In this document: positions 1 to 10,529 of the stretch, piece after piece | Layout of the letters: every line of letters begins with the position of its first letter | Position numbering within the stretch: the first letter of the stretch is position 1 | Assembly: GCA_029721435.1 (NCBI GenBank) | Contig: CM056576.1 | Location: 111,952,666 to 112,016,665 of the forward strand | Origin: Gymnothorax reevesii | Lineage: Eukaryota; Chordata; Actinopteri; Anguilliformes; Muraenidae | DNA: 64,000 nt | Reading direction: 5' to 3' | Program-made: the position numbers and the translations under genes | The notes under the pieces: model-generated | What the model was told of the DNA's origin: nothing | Databases searched by the model: none | The model's input: only the letters and a program-made list of their open reading frames with translations

Positions 1-325
1 CATTGTATTACAGTTTATTTGAATGATTTTGGTTGAGAAAAAGGGCTGAAAACATAAAAAAACCTTCATGAAAATTCAGCAGTGAATTTGGAAGAAAATA
101 AGTAAATACTGAGAATTGAAAAATGGCTGGGGGTTAAAATTTTACATTTCTGGGATCAGAATGTATAATTCAGTGTAATTCATCTGAGCACTGCATTCTA
201 AATTACTTATTCTCTAGGAGCCAAATGAGACAGCTATCCAAGTGGCTCCCCAAGCTCTTAGATCCCTGAAAATGGTGCACTATCAAATCGCAAAATAATC
301 ATATATTTAACACATATCAACTTTT
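1..325. repeat. Dispersed repeat family A, copy 1 (cut by window edge)
   Basis: This stretch aligns by eye with about 54,076-54,420 in the same orientation. Shared blocks include the CATTGTATT(A/T)CAGTTTATTT start, ACTGAGAATTGAAAAA-like text and a 'cactatcaaatc(g/a)caaaa' block near position 280. It begins before the window. The partner copy lies just inside a TTAACCCC end, so a piggyBac-like origin is possible but not shown here. No coding capacity is recognised. Confidence 0.6.
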
Positions 326-1350
326 GATGCATGAAAGATGTTTCTGGTGTCCTTTGTTTAGCCCAAAGAAAGGTTCAAATTAATGGTCTACCCATCCCCC
401 ACAGGTTATTATTATTAATCCACTGTACAAACAGGGAAAAAATTGGCCCACACCCAACTTTGGAAGCAAATATCTCAAAAAACCAAAAAAGTGCCAGACT
501 AAACACCTCAAAAAATTTCTCACCTTTAATGTCTGAAAACAAAACAGGTAAGATGAATTTGGCACTGGTCTGGTTTAAAAGTTAAAAAAACCTGAATCGA
601 AAAAAATATTTTTTCCCGTTGTACACAGATTTCTTGTCATTGCACGTATAAACAACATGATCACCAGGTGGCACTGGTATCCCAGTATCAGATACAATCG
701 TAACTTCTATGGCACATTGAAGCAGTTATCCACAATATTCCTTCAAAAATGGGTATTTTTCCTCAGAAATGCTCAATTTGGTACCTGACTTTTCCACTTC
801 TAGGTGGCCCTGTAGCCAAGTCAATAAAATCTGTGAGCTCAAACTCCAGGAATTCCCGTTACTCGTGTATGGGCACCATTCTGCTAAATTTCATGAGATA
901 TCAACTCCACTGTCAGTGCCACTCTCAGTGGAATTTGGCTTTTAAATATGACATATAAGCAAAAATAGATGAAGTCAGGAGGGGGCAAATACTTTTTCAG
1001 GTCTCTCTACATCAGTCATAAAGCCTCGAAAGCACATTTTAAATAAAAAATGTTGTATAATCTTGGTTCTCCACAGAACATGTAGACAATGAAGTACATT
1101 GATTTGGCTTTGAATATATTTTCTATCATCCTTAAGATTTCAGATAAAAATGTAGATGTTTTGGGGTTAAAAACATGAACCTGTTAAGTTTGCATCCTTT
1201 TGTTTGCATTTTGTTGAATTTGCCTCAGCCTGAATAATGTTATACAGAATGTTATACTTCTGATATTGATGAGAGGTTCAAATTTATCAACAGTTGGAAA
1301 GATTATAAGAAATGGAAATAAATCGGTCAAACTTCTGTCAAAGTGGCGTG
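326..1350. other. No recognisable gene
   Basis: This is AT-rich sequence with short open frames only. The 84-aa frame at 331-585 and the 93-aa frame at 1184-1465 (minus) match nothing I recognise and have no supporting context. It may be the continuation of repeat family A, but I could not align it to the second copy beyond about 325. Confidence 0.5.
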
Positions 1351-1359
1351 GTTTTTGAG

Positions 1360-1600
1360 CATTGTGTTCGCAGTAAATGTTAGAATATACAGGCATGCGT
1401 TTATATTTCATTTTACTTTGCTTCTGTATGCATTTAGCTACATCACTAACGGCTATATTTTGCATTATGAATATGAGTTAGCTGATTAGTTAGCTGGCAT
1501 TCGCGAATGTTGTGTTACATGAGCTTAAAAATTTGAGCTTGGCTAACGAGCATTAACTCTGGAGTAGTTGTTAGGGTTTGAACAAGATAATGTGTGTGGG
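1360..1600. repeat. Fragment related to the 56.6-56.76 kb repeat, inverted
   Basis: The segments ATTTCATTTTACTTT, TGAATATGAGTTAGCTG and GGCATTCGCGAAT occur here in the same order as in the reverse complement of about 56,590-56,740. That second copy lies inside the MITE called at 55,942-57,570, so this is probably a truncated copy of the same non-autonomous DNA transposon. No terminal repeats are visible here. Confidence 0.5.
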
Positions 1601-1742
1601 AAATATATGTTAATTCAAATTTTGTTCTGGAAAAAAAAAAACAGAAGCACGTATTCAAAACAGATTTGTCAGCCTTGTTTTATTGCATGAAGCAAGACAT
1701 TATATCAATATCAACTCACCATCACTCATACTAACTTGTGTA

Positions 1743-1942
1743 ACATTTTTTTTTTTAAAAGATTATATTTATGGTAATTTTTCCTTTTTATTTGGCAGTT
1801 ATACAGTGTAGAGAGACAGGAAGATTGGGGGAAGACATGCTGCAAATGACCTGGGCTGGAATCGAACCCAGGTTGCTGCGGGAAGGACACAACCTTTATG
1901 ATATGTGCACTTAGACCGATGAGCCACCGGGGCACCCCAGCT
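1743..1942 (-). mobile_element. tRNA-derived SINE
   Basis: Read on the minus strand, this starts GCCCCGGTGGCTCATCGG and contains an A-box-like block (TGGCTCATCGGTCTAAG). About 45 bases later comes a strong B box, GGTTCGATTCC. It then runs through the GCAGCATGTCTTCCCCC and CCTGTCTCTCT text typical of fish tRNA-head SINEs, and ends in CCAAATAAAAAGGAAAAA with an A-rich tail. A real tRNA gene is unlikely because the acceptor arms do not pair and a long body follows the B box. Confidence 0.75.
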
Positions 1943-2727
1943 CCTATAACATTAAAGTTTCCGTTTGGCTCTCCATGTATTTAGTGGTTTCCCTGCATTA
2001 ACTCCGCTCATCTTCTGAAAAGGGTTAATCTTTCCTTATATCTCAGGTTTTACATTGCTCGCTATTTCAGTGTTAGCAAAGTTTAGCCTTTTAACCTGCT
2101 AACCTGTTGGCTATCTACCTATCTAGCTATTGCATTACAAAGTTCAATATCACTTTTGCATTGCTTGCTACGTTTCTAACTAGCTCGCTATTTCAGTACC
2201 CTATCAGCGATATATTGTTGACTTTTTGCTTGTGTGTTTATTTTATGGGCTATGTGTAGGGTAACCACATCCATTGTAGTGAACTATAGCAAGTTGACAA
2301 GCTGGCTAGCTAACTAATGCACAATTCAACATATTTTCCTGGACACCGGCAAGTGTGGAGGACAAAAGTCAATCATTCCCTACTCTTGCTGCTTGTTGTA
2401 ATGATATGGCCGATCAGCGCAAGTAGAGAACAAGGAAACCCGAAAACCGAAACGAACGTACAATTATTTAACGAGGTCTTCGGGAGACCGAAGGAGACAT
2501 TCAAAATAGCCTACTTTTATAGTATAACTACGTTAGCGAGCCTGGCGTGACATGATAATGGCGCTACATGAAAAAGCAATCTTAGCATCTGTGTTGCTTG
2601 CCAACCATTCTGTCCACTCTATCTTGCTTAGTGGAAGAACGAATAATTCTCAATGTTATTGTTGCATTATTCCCAATTAATTGCTGATTTGTTTTTCTTG
2701 TGTGTTTTTTTAATGGGCTATATGTAG

Positions 2728-2852
2728 GGTAACCGTTTTATAAAAGGAATAAGCCCCTTGAAGCACTGGGTTACAGTGATTTTATTATGGCGGAGGGGCA
2801 CTAACTGTAGCCCACTGCTGCTTGGGACTTATTCCTTTATTAAACAGCCAGT
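2728..2852. repeat. Short fold-back (MITE-like) hairpin
   Basis: The left arm GTTTTATAAAAGGAATAAGCC near 2736 is matched in inverted orientation by GGGACTTATTCCTTTATTAAAC near 2824-2845. The pairing continues inward through CACTGGGTTACAGT and its counterpart around 2797-2813. A clear target duplication is not visible. It may be a small MITE. Confidence 0.45.
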
Positions 2853-2959
2853 TTTCAAAACAAGTCAGCCATGAAAGGAGGAAGCCCCCCGTGGAACAAA
2901 GCATTGCAGTTGTGCCACCATGTATCATCTCACTTTTTTAATAGCTGATTAGTATATTC

Positions 2960-5900
2960 CTACTTCTGATCCGAATTCAAAAATCTTAATCAAAGAGTTT
3001 TTCAGTGGAAAGCTAAGGTCAATTAGAGCGGATAAGAGCAAAGCAGAATATAAATATACATATTGCATATATTTTAGATATTGTGAAGGAGAATTCATGA
3101 CCAATAATTGCTTGTATTTAATAATTAATTGTGTGTGTTAAGTCACAATTGGCTGAGAGTTATTTCTTATTATTTTTGGCACAACCCATAACCCTACTGT
3201 ATCATGGTTCAATGGTTCAGAGTCATGAATTCTGCTTTTGCAAGTGTTCATAGTGCACCACTTATACAAAGGTTCTTGTCTATTTTTCATGTTGAACGCA
3301 ATGCTAATAAGAGGAATGCACCTTCAGAGACCAGTGAAGTGCACGCATAATTAGAAATTCCCACCGGAAACTCAAATCCCACTTTCCACTAGCCACCAGA
3401 AGACCCAACCTACGCAGTTTACCTATTTTTGGGAACCTATCTCACATTGAATCCTGGCAGTCTGCACTGTGAGACTGAACGGTGTTCATTTTTAAAAATT
3501 TTTTTGGTGCCGTTTGGTCACTGCTGGCCTAATTCTGAGGCTACAAGGACATTGAAGGTTGCTGAGGGAATATAGTACAGTGCAGTAATTCCTCCTTTTG
3601 TTTCACAGCTGATTTAAATTCTCATGCATTAGTCTTTCAAATATTAACACCATTGCTGACAAGCGCATTGTATTTTTGCACTGAGTTTTAGTACAACCAG
3701 TAACTGAGATTTGCACTTGAAAAATGCCTGAATAGTTATTGGAAATATTTTTGTAGTCCGCAAGATCAAGCCTTCAAGAATTCTCTAGGACCTCTGCTTG
3801 TAATTTTGATCATAAATTGCAAGTTTGTAATTCAGTCTTGCAGTTCTATACAAGACGAGGATTTCCGTACTTTTTTCTGGATGTCCTCTCCATTTGCTTA
3901 AAGGCAATGCATTTCTGACATTAGCTTTTCATTAGGCAGAATCTTCTCCCTAAGCTGGATCATGGGCATGCATTCTCTTTCATAATATTTAAAATATAAT
4001 CTCATTTATATTCTCCTTTGCTCTGCCTCCTTCTGCCTCCTTAAGGTGTTTGCGTATCTTCACTGAAATGTACTTTCATTACATTTTAGTCAAATTCACT
4101 GTTATATTTTTCATTTTTCTTAAGCATGTGACAGCCTTATAGATGAAATGTATTAATTATGTGAATTCATTGGAGATGTGTGTTTGTGAGCTTTTATATG
4201 CAAGATTATGAGATTGCACAGTACATTCCGGTAGCGTGCATTGTAATTACATTCTGACATTTGCTCAGTGAAATATTCTACACCTGAATGTCAATATATA
4301 CAGAATATAACCGGTAAATATTGACTCAGTAATCAGAAGTGGGAAAAATTAAAAAGATGCCTTTATTGTTTGATTTGCATGCAAACGCAAATTTTTGTAT
4401 GCGTAAAGGAAAAAAAGACCAGATAAAATAACATAGGATTGGTCACTTCCTGTTTCATTTAACATGTGTTTTGAAAGGGATCTAACTTCAAGAGGTCAAT
4501 CACTACATAAATGCTATATTTCATGCCTATTTTGTCTCTGCTGATGAGACGTGAAACTAGCAACAAAGCTAGCTCAAGGTACAGAATATCTGAATATATA
4601 AAAATGTATTTTGTATTGAAATTGTATTAATATCCTTTATTATGGAGTTGTGAAACTGGCTCATAAAAATAATAATGTGGTCACTCAAATTTAAATGGCT
4701 TTTTCGCTAGAAGGCTGCAGGTTTCAGTCAAACTCAAGACATTTCAATTGAATTAGCATATATGTGAAATTGCCACTATCATAAGAAGTGTACATTGCCA
4801 AAATGAATTATGAACTGAAAAGGAAAATAACTAGTCTAATTTCAGACCGAGACCATGTGTTGAATCATAATGTTGAGAGCGTAGTTCATCTGCAGTTTGG
4901 TTTCTTGCATGAATGCATCTGCAGTTTTCAGCGTTTGGCCATAATAAATTACAGTGCTGAACTGGACATGCTGAACAAATGTATCATTTCAAAAGATAGG
5001 ACTATGTATGTTAGAAAAAAGAACAAACTCTTCCAGGGCTTTTACGAAAACCTGAATTTACAACAACCATCTTGTATTCTGTTCCACTGGACCAAAGCCA
5101 TTTGCTCCAGTGCAGAACTGTGACAGCCTCTTCTGGTCACGGTCCTCGTGGATGAATTGAAGAATTTCATCAGGCAATTAGCAGGGCTTTTTCCCTGTAC
5201 TTGCAGAATACTCCCATCCCTCTTCCCGAATCAATTCAGCCTGTCATTCATTTCAGGCAGACATCAGAAGATTACTCTCACTGATGCCATCATAATGAGA
5301 TTCCATTGTCACAAACACCTAATTTAAGCAGTTGTCATTGTAAATGACCCTCTAAACTTTGCACCAAAATGATTCAGAATGTGATGACATCAGTTTCTTT
5401 AGGTCAAGTTAAATGAATGTGTAACTCAAAGCCGTAGTGCTATCCTCATATTATCTGATCTTCGTGTTTGCGGCACCAGCTGTGAGAATATTTTGAGTGA
5501 ACTAGAGATTTCCATTAACCTCTTCCTCCGGGGATTTTCATAGCCGTGCCATCAAAGGTCAAAAAGCCCCTCAGAATCCTTTCCTCAAAATGCATGTTAT
5601 CTCCAAACCACCACCAATTTAATTTTCCTGATTAGGAGAGAGAAAGAATGCACACCAGTGTTGACAATGGTGAAAATAAAGATGCAAAGAAAGCAGTCGC
5701 ACTCTTGTTGCCACAAGGCAATAATAATTCATTTATAAAATTATCTACAATTGTGATGTCAGTCTTCTTCAGGGTATTGAATAATCCCTCAGAGCTGTGA
5801 AGAAGACTTCTGTCAAAGTGTTGGTACTTTTAGAAAAAAATTATTCCATCATGACTGTGAGTGTGTGACTGTCCTTCACATCTAATCAGTAACCAAACAT

Positions 5901-5990
5901 TAATTCACTCGCTTGCAAAGATTAATCAGTAGAACAAATTTGGCCAATTTGTTTCTAGCTGGCATTATTGTTCAGTGCTTAATGAACTCT
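2960..5990. other. No recognisable feature
   Basis: About 3 kb of AT-rich sequence without a supportable gene or repeat. The longest frame (111 aa, 4788-5123 plus) resembles no family I know and is not flanked by splice or promoter signals that would support it. Confidence 0.5.
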
Positions 5991-6227
5991 GGACCACTCC
6001 CAAAGTGGAGGAGAGTACTCGGTGGAACGATGGATAGGGGGTCGGGGTGAAGGCGATGTTGTATGGACTTAGTCTATGACTGTGCGAACATTTGGAGCCC
6101 CAGGCGGCGAGACTCAGGGTGGGGCTCGCGTCTCTCGTTGGAGTCCGTGTAGGCTCCCAAGCCCCCGGGGTCCTAGGTGGTGGTTGTTCCTTGCTTCCTT
6201 CTTGGAGAGGGGAAGGGAGGGAGGGAC

Positions 6228-6307
6228 GTAGAATAGAGACGAGCGGGGATTGTGTGGATGAAGGTGGTATATATAGGCGTGCGGACGAATAGGAAGGAGC
6301 ATTGGGA
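6228..6307. repeat. Repeat block R, copy 1
   Basis: The run GGGATTGTGTGGATGAAGGT, followed by GGTATATATAGGCGTGCGG and ACGAATAGGAAGG, recurs at about 16,288-16,338 and continues there after a MITE. Copy 1 stops exactly where the hAT end at 6308 begins (CATTGGGA then CAGGCCCGG). Copy 2 continues GCATTGGGAGTGGTC, so 6308 is a genuine insertion or junction point. Confidence 0.6.
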
Positions 6308-6585
6308 CAGGCCCGGCGCTAGAACAGGGAATTGGGGGGGCACAGACACGCACCTTTATGACAATTAGGATAGTCCTGGCTAGCTCTCAATTATTTTCCT
6401 ATATTGATGCATTTTCAGTTATCGTAATTGGCACCTGAAGACGCGGTTTCTCTCCATTTGCGATCTAAAAGTGATGAAATCATGGGGTAAACTCAGTAGA
6501 ACTGAGAATTGGGGTGGACAAAACATCCATTTTAAACAATTATTTGTCCTGACCTGTTCTCAGTCATTTTAATTTTCAGGAAAAA
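6308..6585 (+). mobile_element. hAT terminal arm (family CAGGCCCGGCGC), left-facing end
   Basis: This begins CAGGCCCGGCGCTAGAAC and runs about 280 bp as the inverted counterpart of 14,440-14,691, which ends GTTCTAGCGCCGGGCCTG. Shared internal blocks include CACAGACA, TTAGGATAGTCC(T/C)GGC, CAGTAGAACTGAGAATTGGG and CTGACCTGTTCTCAGT. The terminal CAG and GC-rich tip fit hAT elements. The flanking octamers (CATTGGGA here, CTTTAGAC at the other end) do not match, so the two arms are not ends of one simple insertion. Confidence 0.7.
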
Positions 6586-6656
6586 AAAAATGACGCATTT
6601 GACTGTCAACAAACGGGTGCTGAAATGCTATAATTACAATAATAACATTAATGGTA

Positions 6657-6986
6657 GTTCGTCAGACTACAAAAGTAACTAAACATTACGAGGGCATTTT
6701 ATTTTATACCACATATAGAATGGAATATTATGTCATGTCACTGTTGGTTAGTTTTCACTTACCGGTGCCTCTGAATCTGACTCCATTGACCCATTTCACT
6801 CTCCTATGAAAAACAATATCACGTGCAAGGAAGTGAGCAATGCGAATGAAACGGGTCAATAGAGTCAGATTCAGAGGCACCAGTAAGTGAAAACTAACCA
6901 ACAGTAATTCAATAATATTCACTTCTGGATGTGTTGTAAAATAAAATGCCCTCGTAACATTTAGTTACCTTTGTACTCTGACGAAC
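6657..6986. mobile_element. 330-bp palindromic MITE with TA duplication
   Basis: The two halves form a near-perfect inverted repeat. GTTCGTCAGACTACAAAAG opens the left arm, and the right arm reads CTTTGTACTCTGACGAAC. The arms also share ACGAGGGCATTTTATTTTA, TTGGTTAGTTTTCACTTAC and GTGCCTCTGAATCTGACTC. TA dinucleotides flank both ends (6655-6656 and 6987-6988), as expected for Tc1/mariner-type target choice. It has no coding capacity and would form a very stable hairpin. Confidence 0.8.
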
Positions 6987-7109
6987 TATCATATATCAGT
7001 TTTATTTTTTTTCGTTGGAGAAGTCTGGCAATCAGGAGGAGGGTGAGACTTTGGAGGGAGGCGGAGTTGTTCATGTTCAAATTTTTACTGAGTGCTGTGC
7101 GACATTCCA

Positions 7110-7690
7110 GAAAGGTAAGAATTGCTTTAAAAATAATGATTGGTCATGACCTGTTTTCAATAATTCAATTACTATTACAGAAACTCATTATCAACATTAT
7201 CAGTTGTGCTCTGTTTTCATTAATAACGCATACCTGTCAACTCTCACGCATTCAGCGTCAGTTTTGAGTGGCAAATTAAAATTCCTCTGCTGTTGTCAGC
7301 AATTATTCAGTCAATGCGTAAGAAAGAGATTATTGCACGAAATTTAAGTCCTTGTGCAAGGAGGTTTATCAGTTTCACACGCGTTTCGGTGATTATGACT
7401 TCTTACGCTTTTCTTTACTCAGGGGTAGGAAGAAATGGTATAGCATTAAAACGTTTCAGATGATCTTATTTCATTTAAAGTATTTTAAACGATGACGAAA
7501 CACATACATGGCTTCCAAGCCCTGAGTAAAGAAAGGCGTGAGAAGTCCGGAGTCATTATCACCGTAACGCATGTGAAACTGACAAACCTCCACACACAAG
7601 GACTTCAGTTACGCGCAAGAATCTCTTACATATGCGTTGATTGAAGCAGGGGAACGTAAATATGCAACTCAAAGCTCATGGCGAATGCTG
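7110..7690. repeat. hAT subterminal region with internal inverted repeat
   Basis: Left part (about 7255-7430) and right part (about 7490-7680) are inverted copies. They share GGAGGTTT(A/G)TCAGTTTCACA, GTCCTTGTG and TTTCTTTACTCAGGG. The left part also matches, inverted, the arm at 16,970-17,280 (AATAATGATT(G/T)GTCATGAC, TTTTCATTAATAACGCATAC). So this is subterminal DNA of the same hAT lineage as the 17,285 end. It lies immediately upstream of the transposase remnant at 8222. Confidence 0.6.
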
Positions 7691-8221
7691 GCAGTCAAAC
7701 CGCCATGCACTGCGCACTCCTGGCACAAAGATGTAACTTTCAAGACTGTCGTCTCTGCAGTACGGCTCGTTGGTAGCCACCCGCTCTACACTGCATTCAC
7801 TGACAGTGTTTTAATTATCTTGACGTGACTTTTTTTTTATTCGATAATTAATTTTCACATTCGGTGGCTCATTTTATAGATAGAAAATCTGAGTCCAAGA
7901 ACCCGAGTCTGCTGCTTCCACTGCCGGGTAAAAGGGAGTAAACCCCGACGTCGGCCCTGGAGGAGATCTCCTCTCTGCTCCATGACCATAATCGGACGAG
8001 CCGAGCAGGAACGGTCTCCATAGTAACGACCATAAACAAATCCACCACAGCAACAAGGAAACGCCGGGAAACACCCGTTCCGATACTTGGCTACTTTTGA
8101 CAGCTGTCACCTCAAGCCCATCAAATGGTTTGGGGTTTACACTTCAATAGCCAATGAAAACGTAGAGAATCGCAATTGCGTAATCACATTTAATCACAAA
8201 CTATTTACAATACAATCAAAC

Positions 8222-8934
8222 ATGGCTAAAAATAAGACGTGCCGACAGTATAAAGCAAATTGCATCAATTATGTGTTTATTCCATCATCCACTAATGTAC
8301 ATCTGCCGACGTGCCTGCGATGTGAGCAGGTGTTCTCAAATGAAACCGTCGCGATTACAGGACCATCTGTCAAAAACACATCCTGACAAGGCATCAAAAG
8401 ACTCAGCCTACTTCCATTCACTGAGGAATCAGCATTCAAGGCGCCCTACGATCAACACCATGCTGCTCGAAGCGTCAACCAAACAGAGAGCGGGTTGGTG
8501 GCATCTTATAATATGGCTCTACTACTTTTGTAATAGCTAAGGCCGGCTTACCGTTCACTGTAAGGGAGTCTCTGGTTATTCCCGCAATAAAGAAGGCGAT
8601 CTCCACCGTCATGCAGCGCGACCCTACGCCAGTCACCAAGGCCATCCCGCTCAGCAATGACAGTGTGGCCTGGTGGGAGATGTCCATGGACACTGAGCAA
8701 CAGCTGTGTGCTACGCTGCGCGGCTGTGACTTTAGTGTTCAGCTGGATGAGACCACCATGTCTGACAGAAACGTTCTCCTGATGGCCTATGTCCGTTATG
8801 TGCCCGGGAGAGATCTGCTTGAGGATTTCCTGTTCGGGGAATACCTGGTCACAGACACGCAAGGGGAAACCATCTTCGCTGCCTTGACAGAGTTCCTGCG
8901 GGAGAGGGACATCATTAAGCAAATACGTGTCTAG
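8222..8934 (+). pseudogene. hAT transposase (ZBED5/SCAND3-like), N-terminal part, broken
   Basis: The protein opens MAKNKTCRQYKANCINYVF and carries a BED-type zinc finger: the Cys pair CLRC near residue 35, then HLSKTH after a frameshift near position 8340. A second frame break with stops occurs around 8470-8540. The last frame (8611-8934) includes SVQLDETTMSDRN, the usual site of the first catalytic Asp, and FAALTEFLRERDI. This is the first third of ZBED5/FAM200-type hAT transposases, which are about 600 aa or longer. The C-terminal third is found at 14,776-15,247 in the same orientation. The upstream 7870-8220 is GC-richer and could hold the old promoter. The reading frame is lost in at least two places, so it is non-functional. 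Confidence 0.8.
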
Positions 8935-9605
8935 ATGAATGATTGTCGTCTTTCCTTATCGGGATGAACAAGCAACACCTGTTAACCCCTTAAGCCCTGA
9001 GTCTCTTTTTCAAAAATGGCAAGACCAAAATGAAATGAGTATATCTCTGCGACTGCTAGGTCCATTTGAATAATCTTGGTATCCGAGTAAAGGTAAAACC
9101 ATTTGGGATTTCAGCCCTGTAAAAATCACTATATATGTCTCTGAGTCAGAGTAAATTGAGATGGAGCATAGTATAAATGCAAGATCTCATTTTGCCCCTA
9201 ACAAAGTTTTACTTCTATCCCTTGTAAATTTGAGTTGCAAATTGTTTATTCTGATCAGGTAAATCAGAGCAAAATGAAAGAGGAATGTCTAGGTGGCTTC
9301 TCCAATTTGGCAATTTAGGTACCTTGTGCTCCATTTAAGATTTCTCAGATACCAAACTGTAAAAACTCATTTAATTTCACTTACATATCACTACAGGCAT
9401 CCATTCCATCCAAATACAACATTTAAAAATTTTTAGAATAAAAAAAAAAACATTTATTATCATTTCTGCCAGTTTTGTTGCCTATACAATTTCCCATTGA
9501 AAGATAATACATACGATGAAAATGAAGTTTGACTCCACTGGAGCAGATTTATCAAAAAACAAAACAAATAAATAAAATTATAAATGCAAAGGCAATGTGA
9601 AAAAA
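8935..9605. other. Insert of unknown origin between the transposase halves
   Basis: The transposase similarity stops at about 8930. Shortly after comes TTAACCCCTTAAGCCC (from 8980), which resembles the TTAACCC ends seen at 38,749, 47,112 and 53,939. No matching right end with GGGTTAA was found before 10,530, so a piggyBac-like insertion is only a possibility. The rest is AT-rich and non-coding. Confidence 0.35.
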
Positions 9606-9609
9606 TGTT

Positions 9610-9752
9610 AAAGAAAGGTAAGAATAACAAAAACCCAAGCGATTTGTAGGGATTTGTAGAAGGAAATAAAAAGTGTACCTTGACCAGGAATCAAACCTTC
9701 AGACTCTTCCTTGCAACGCAGCAATTTAACCATTAGGCTACGCCAACTGATA
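9610..9752 (-). mobile_element. tRNA-like SINE head
   Basis: On the minus strand the sequence reads GTTGGCGTAGCCTAATGGTT (A-box position) and, about 35 bases on, GGTTTGATTCC (B box). It continues into TGGTCAAGGTACAC and an A/T-rich stretch. This is RNA polymerase III promoter architecture without a foldable acceptor stem, so I call a degraded tRNA-derived SINE rather than a tRNA gene. Confidence 0.55.
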
Positions 9753-10529
9753 ACAACTCTGGGGTCGAATTGCCGTTTTAATAAATGGGTAAAAAAATAC
9801 GTACTGTACTGTTGTAGTCTCAGTATTTGTATGGAATAGTGCAAAGATTCTGTCAGAAAACAACTTTGAAAATTAATGTTGAATATTTAGCGGTTAATTA
9901 TTCTGACAATACCTCAAACAAACTAGTTATGCGCTTATATTGTCGCGCTTTTCAAGAAAATGCAAATTGCCCATGGACTCAGTTTGATGCACTGGGAATG
10001 CAAGGCTGTAGCTCAGGCTAGGTTTCTGCGATTAAGGTGGTTTAGAGTTCGTTAGAAACATCAGGAGCCAGAATCAAATGCCCACCGGCATAGTCTTCCT
10101 TACAGCATCACAGGCCGATCGCAGAGAGGAAAATACATTGAAAGCAAGCTGAATGCTAAGGAGCTGAGATCTTTGAAGCAACCCCTTGGGAAAGAACCCT
10201 GCTAGGATACTGGCAGATCCAGTTTTGTTATTACACGAACACATTGGTCTAACAATAGCAAGCGCAGATTTACCCTCAAGCAGTTTTTTATTACAAAATA
10301 TCAAAGGTAAAACATTTTTTTTTGCTCATCTCTGTAGACTGTAAAGTGCATGGCTGTTGTTCTTTGAGTGTGGTGTCGGTTTAAAATGACTGGGCATACA
10401 TCGTTGGATTCTGTGGGCTTTCCTCTTTCATTTGAGCTATCATTTGTATGCATAGCACAAATTCAGGAGAAATTCTTGCGATTCAGCGCTGATATGATTT
10501 TATCCTATGTTTTGCTGCTTGCTTATTTA

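Noticed and set aside
1743..1942. Possible tRNA gene
   Set aside because: A and B boxes are present, but the acceptor stem does not pair and a SINE body and tail follow.
4788..5123. 111-aa open frame on the plus strand
   Set aside because: No recognisable domain or promoter context. Such frames are expected by chance in 64 kb.
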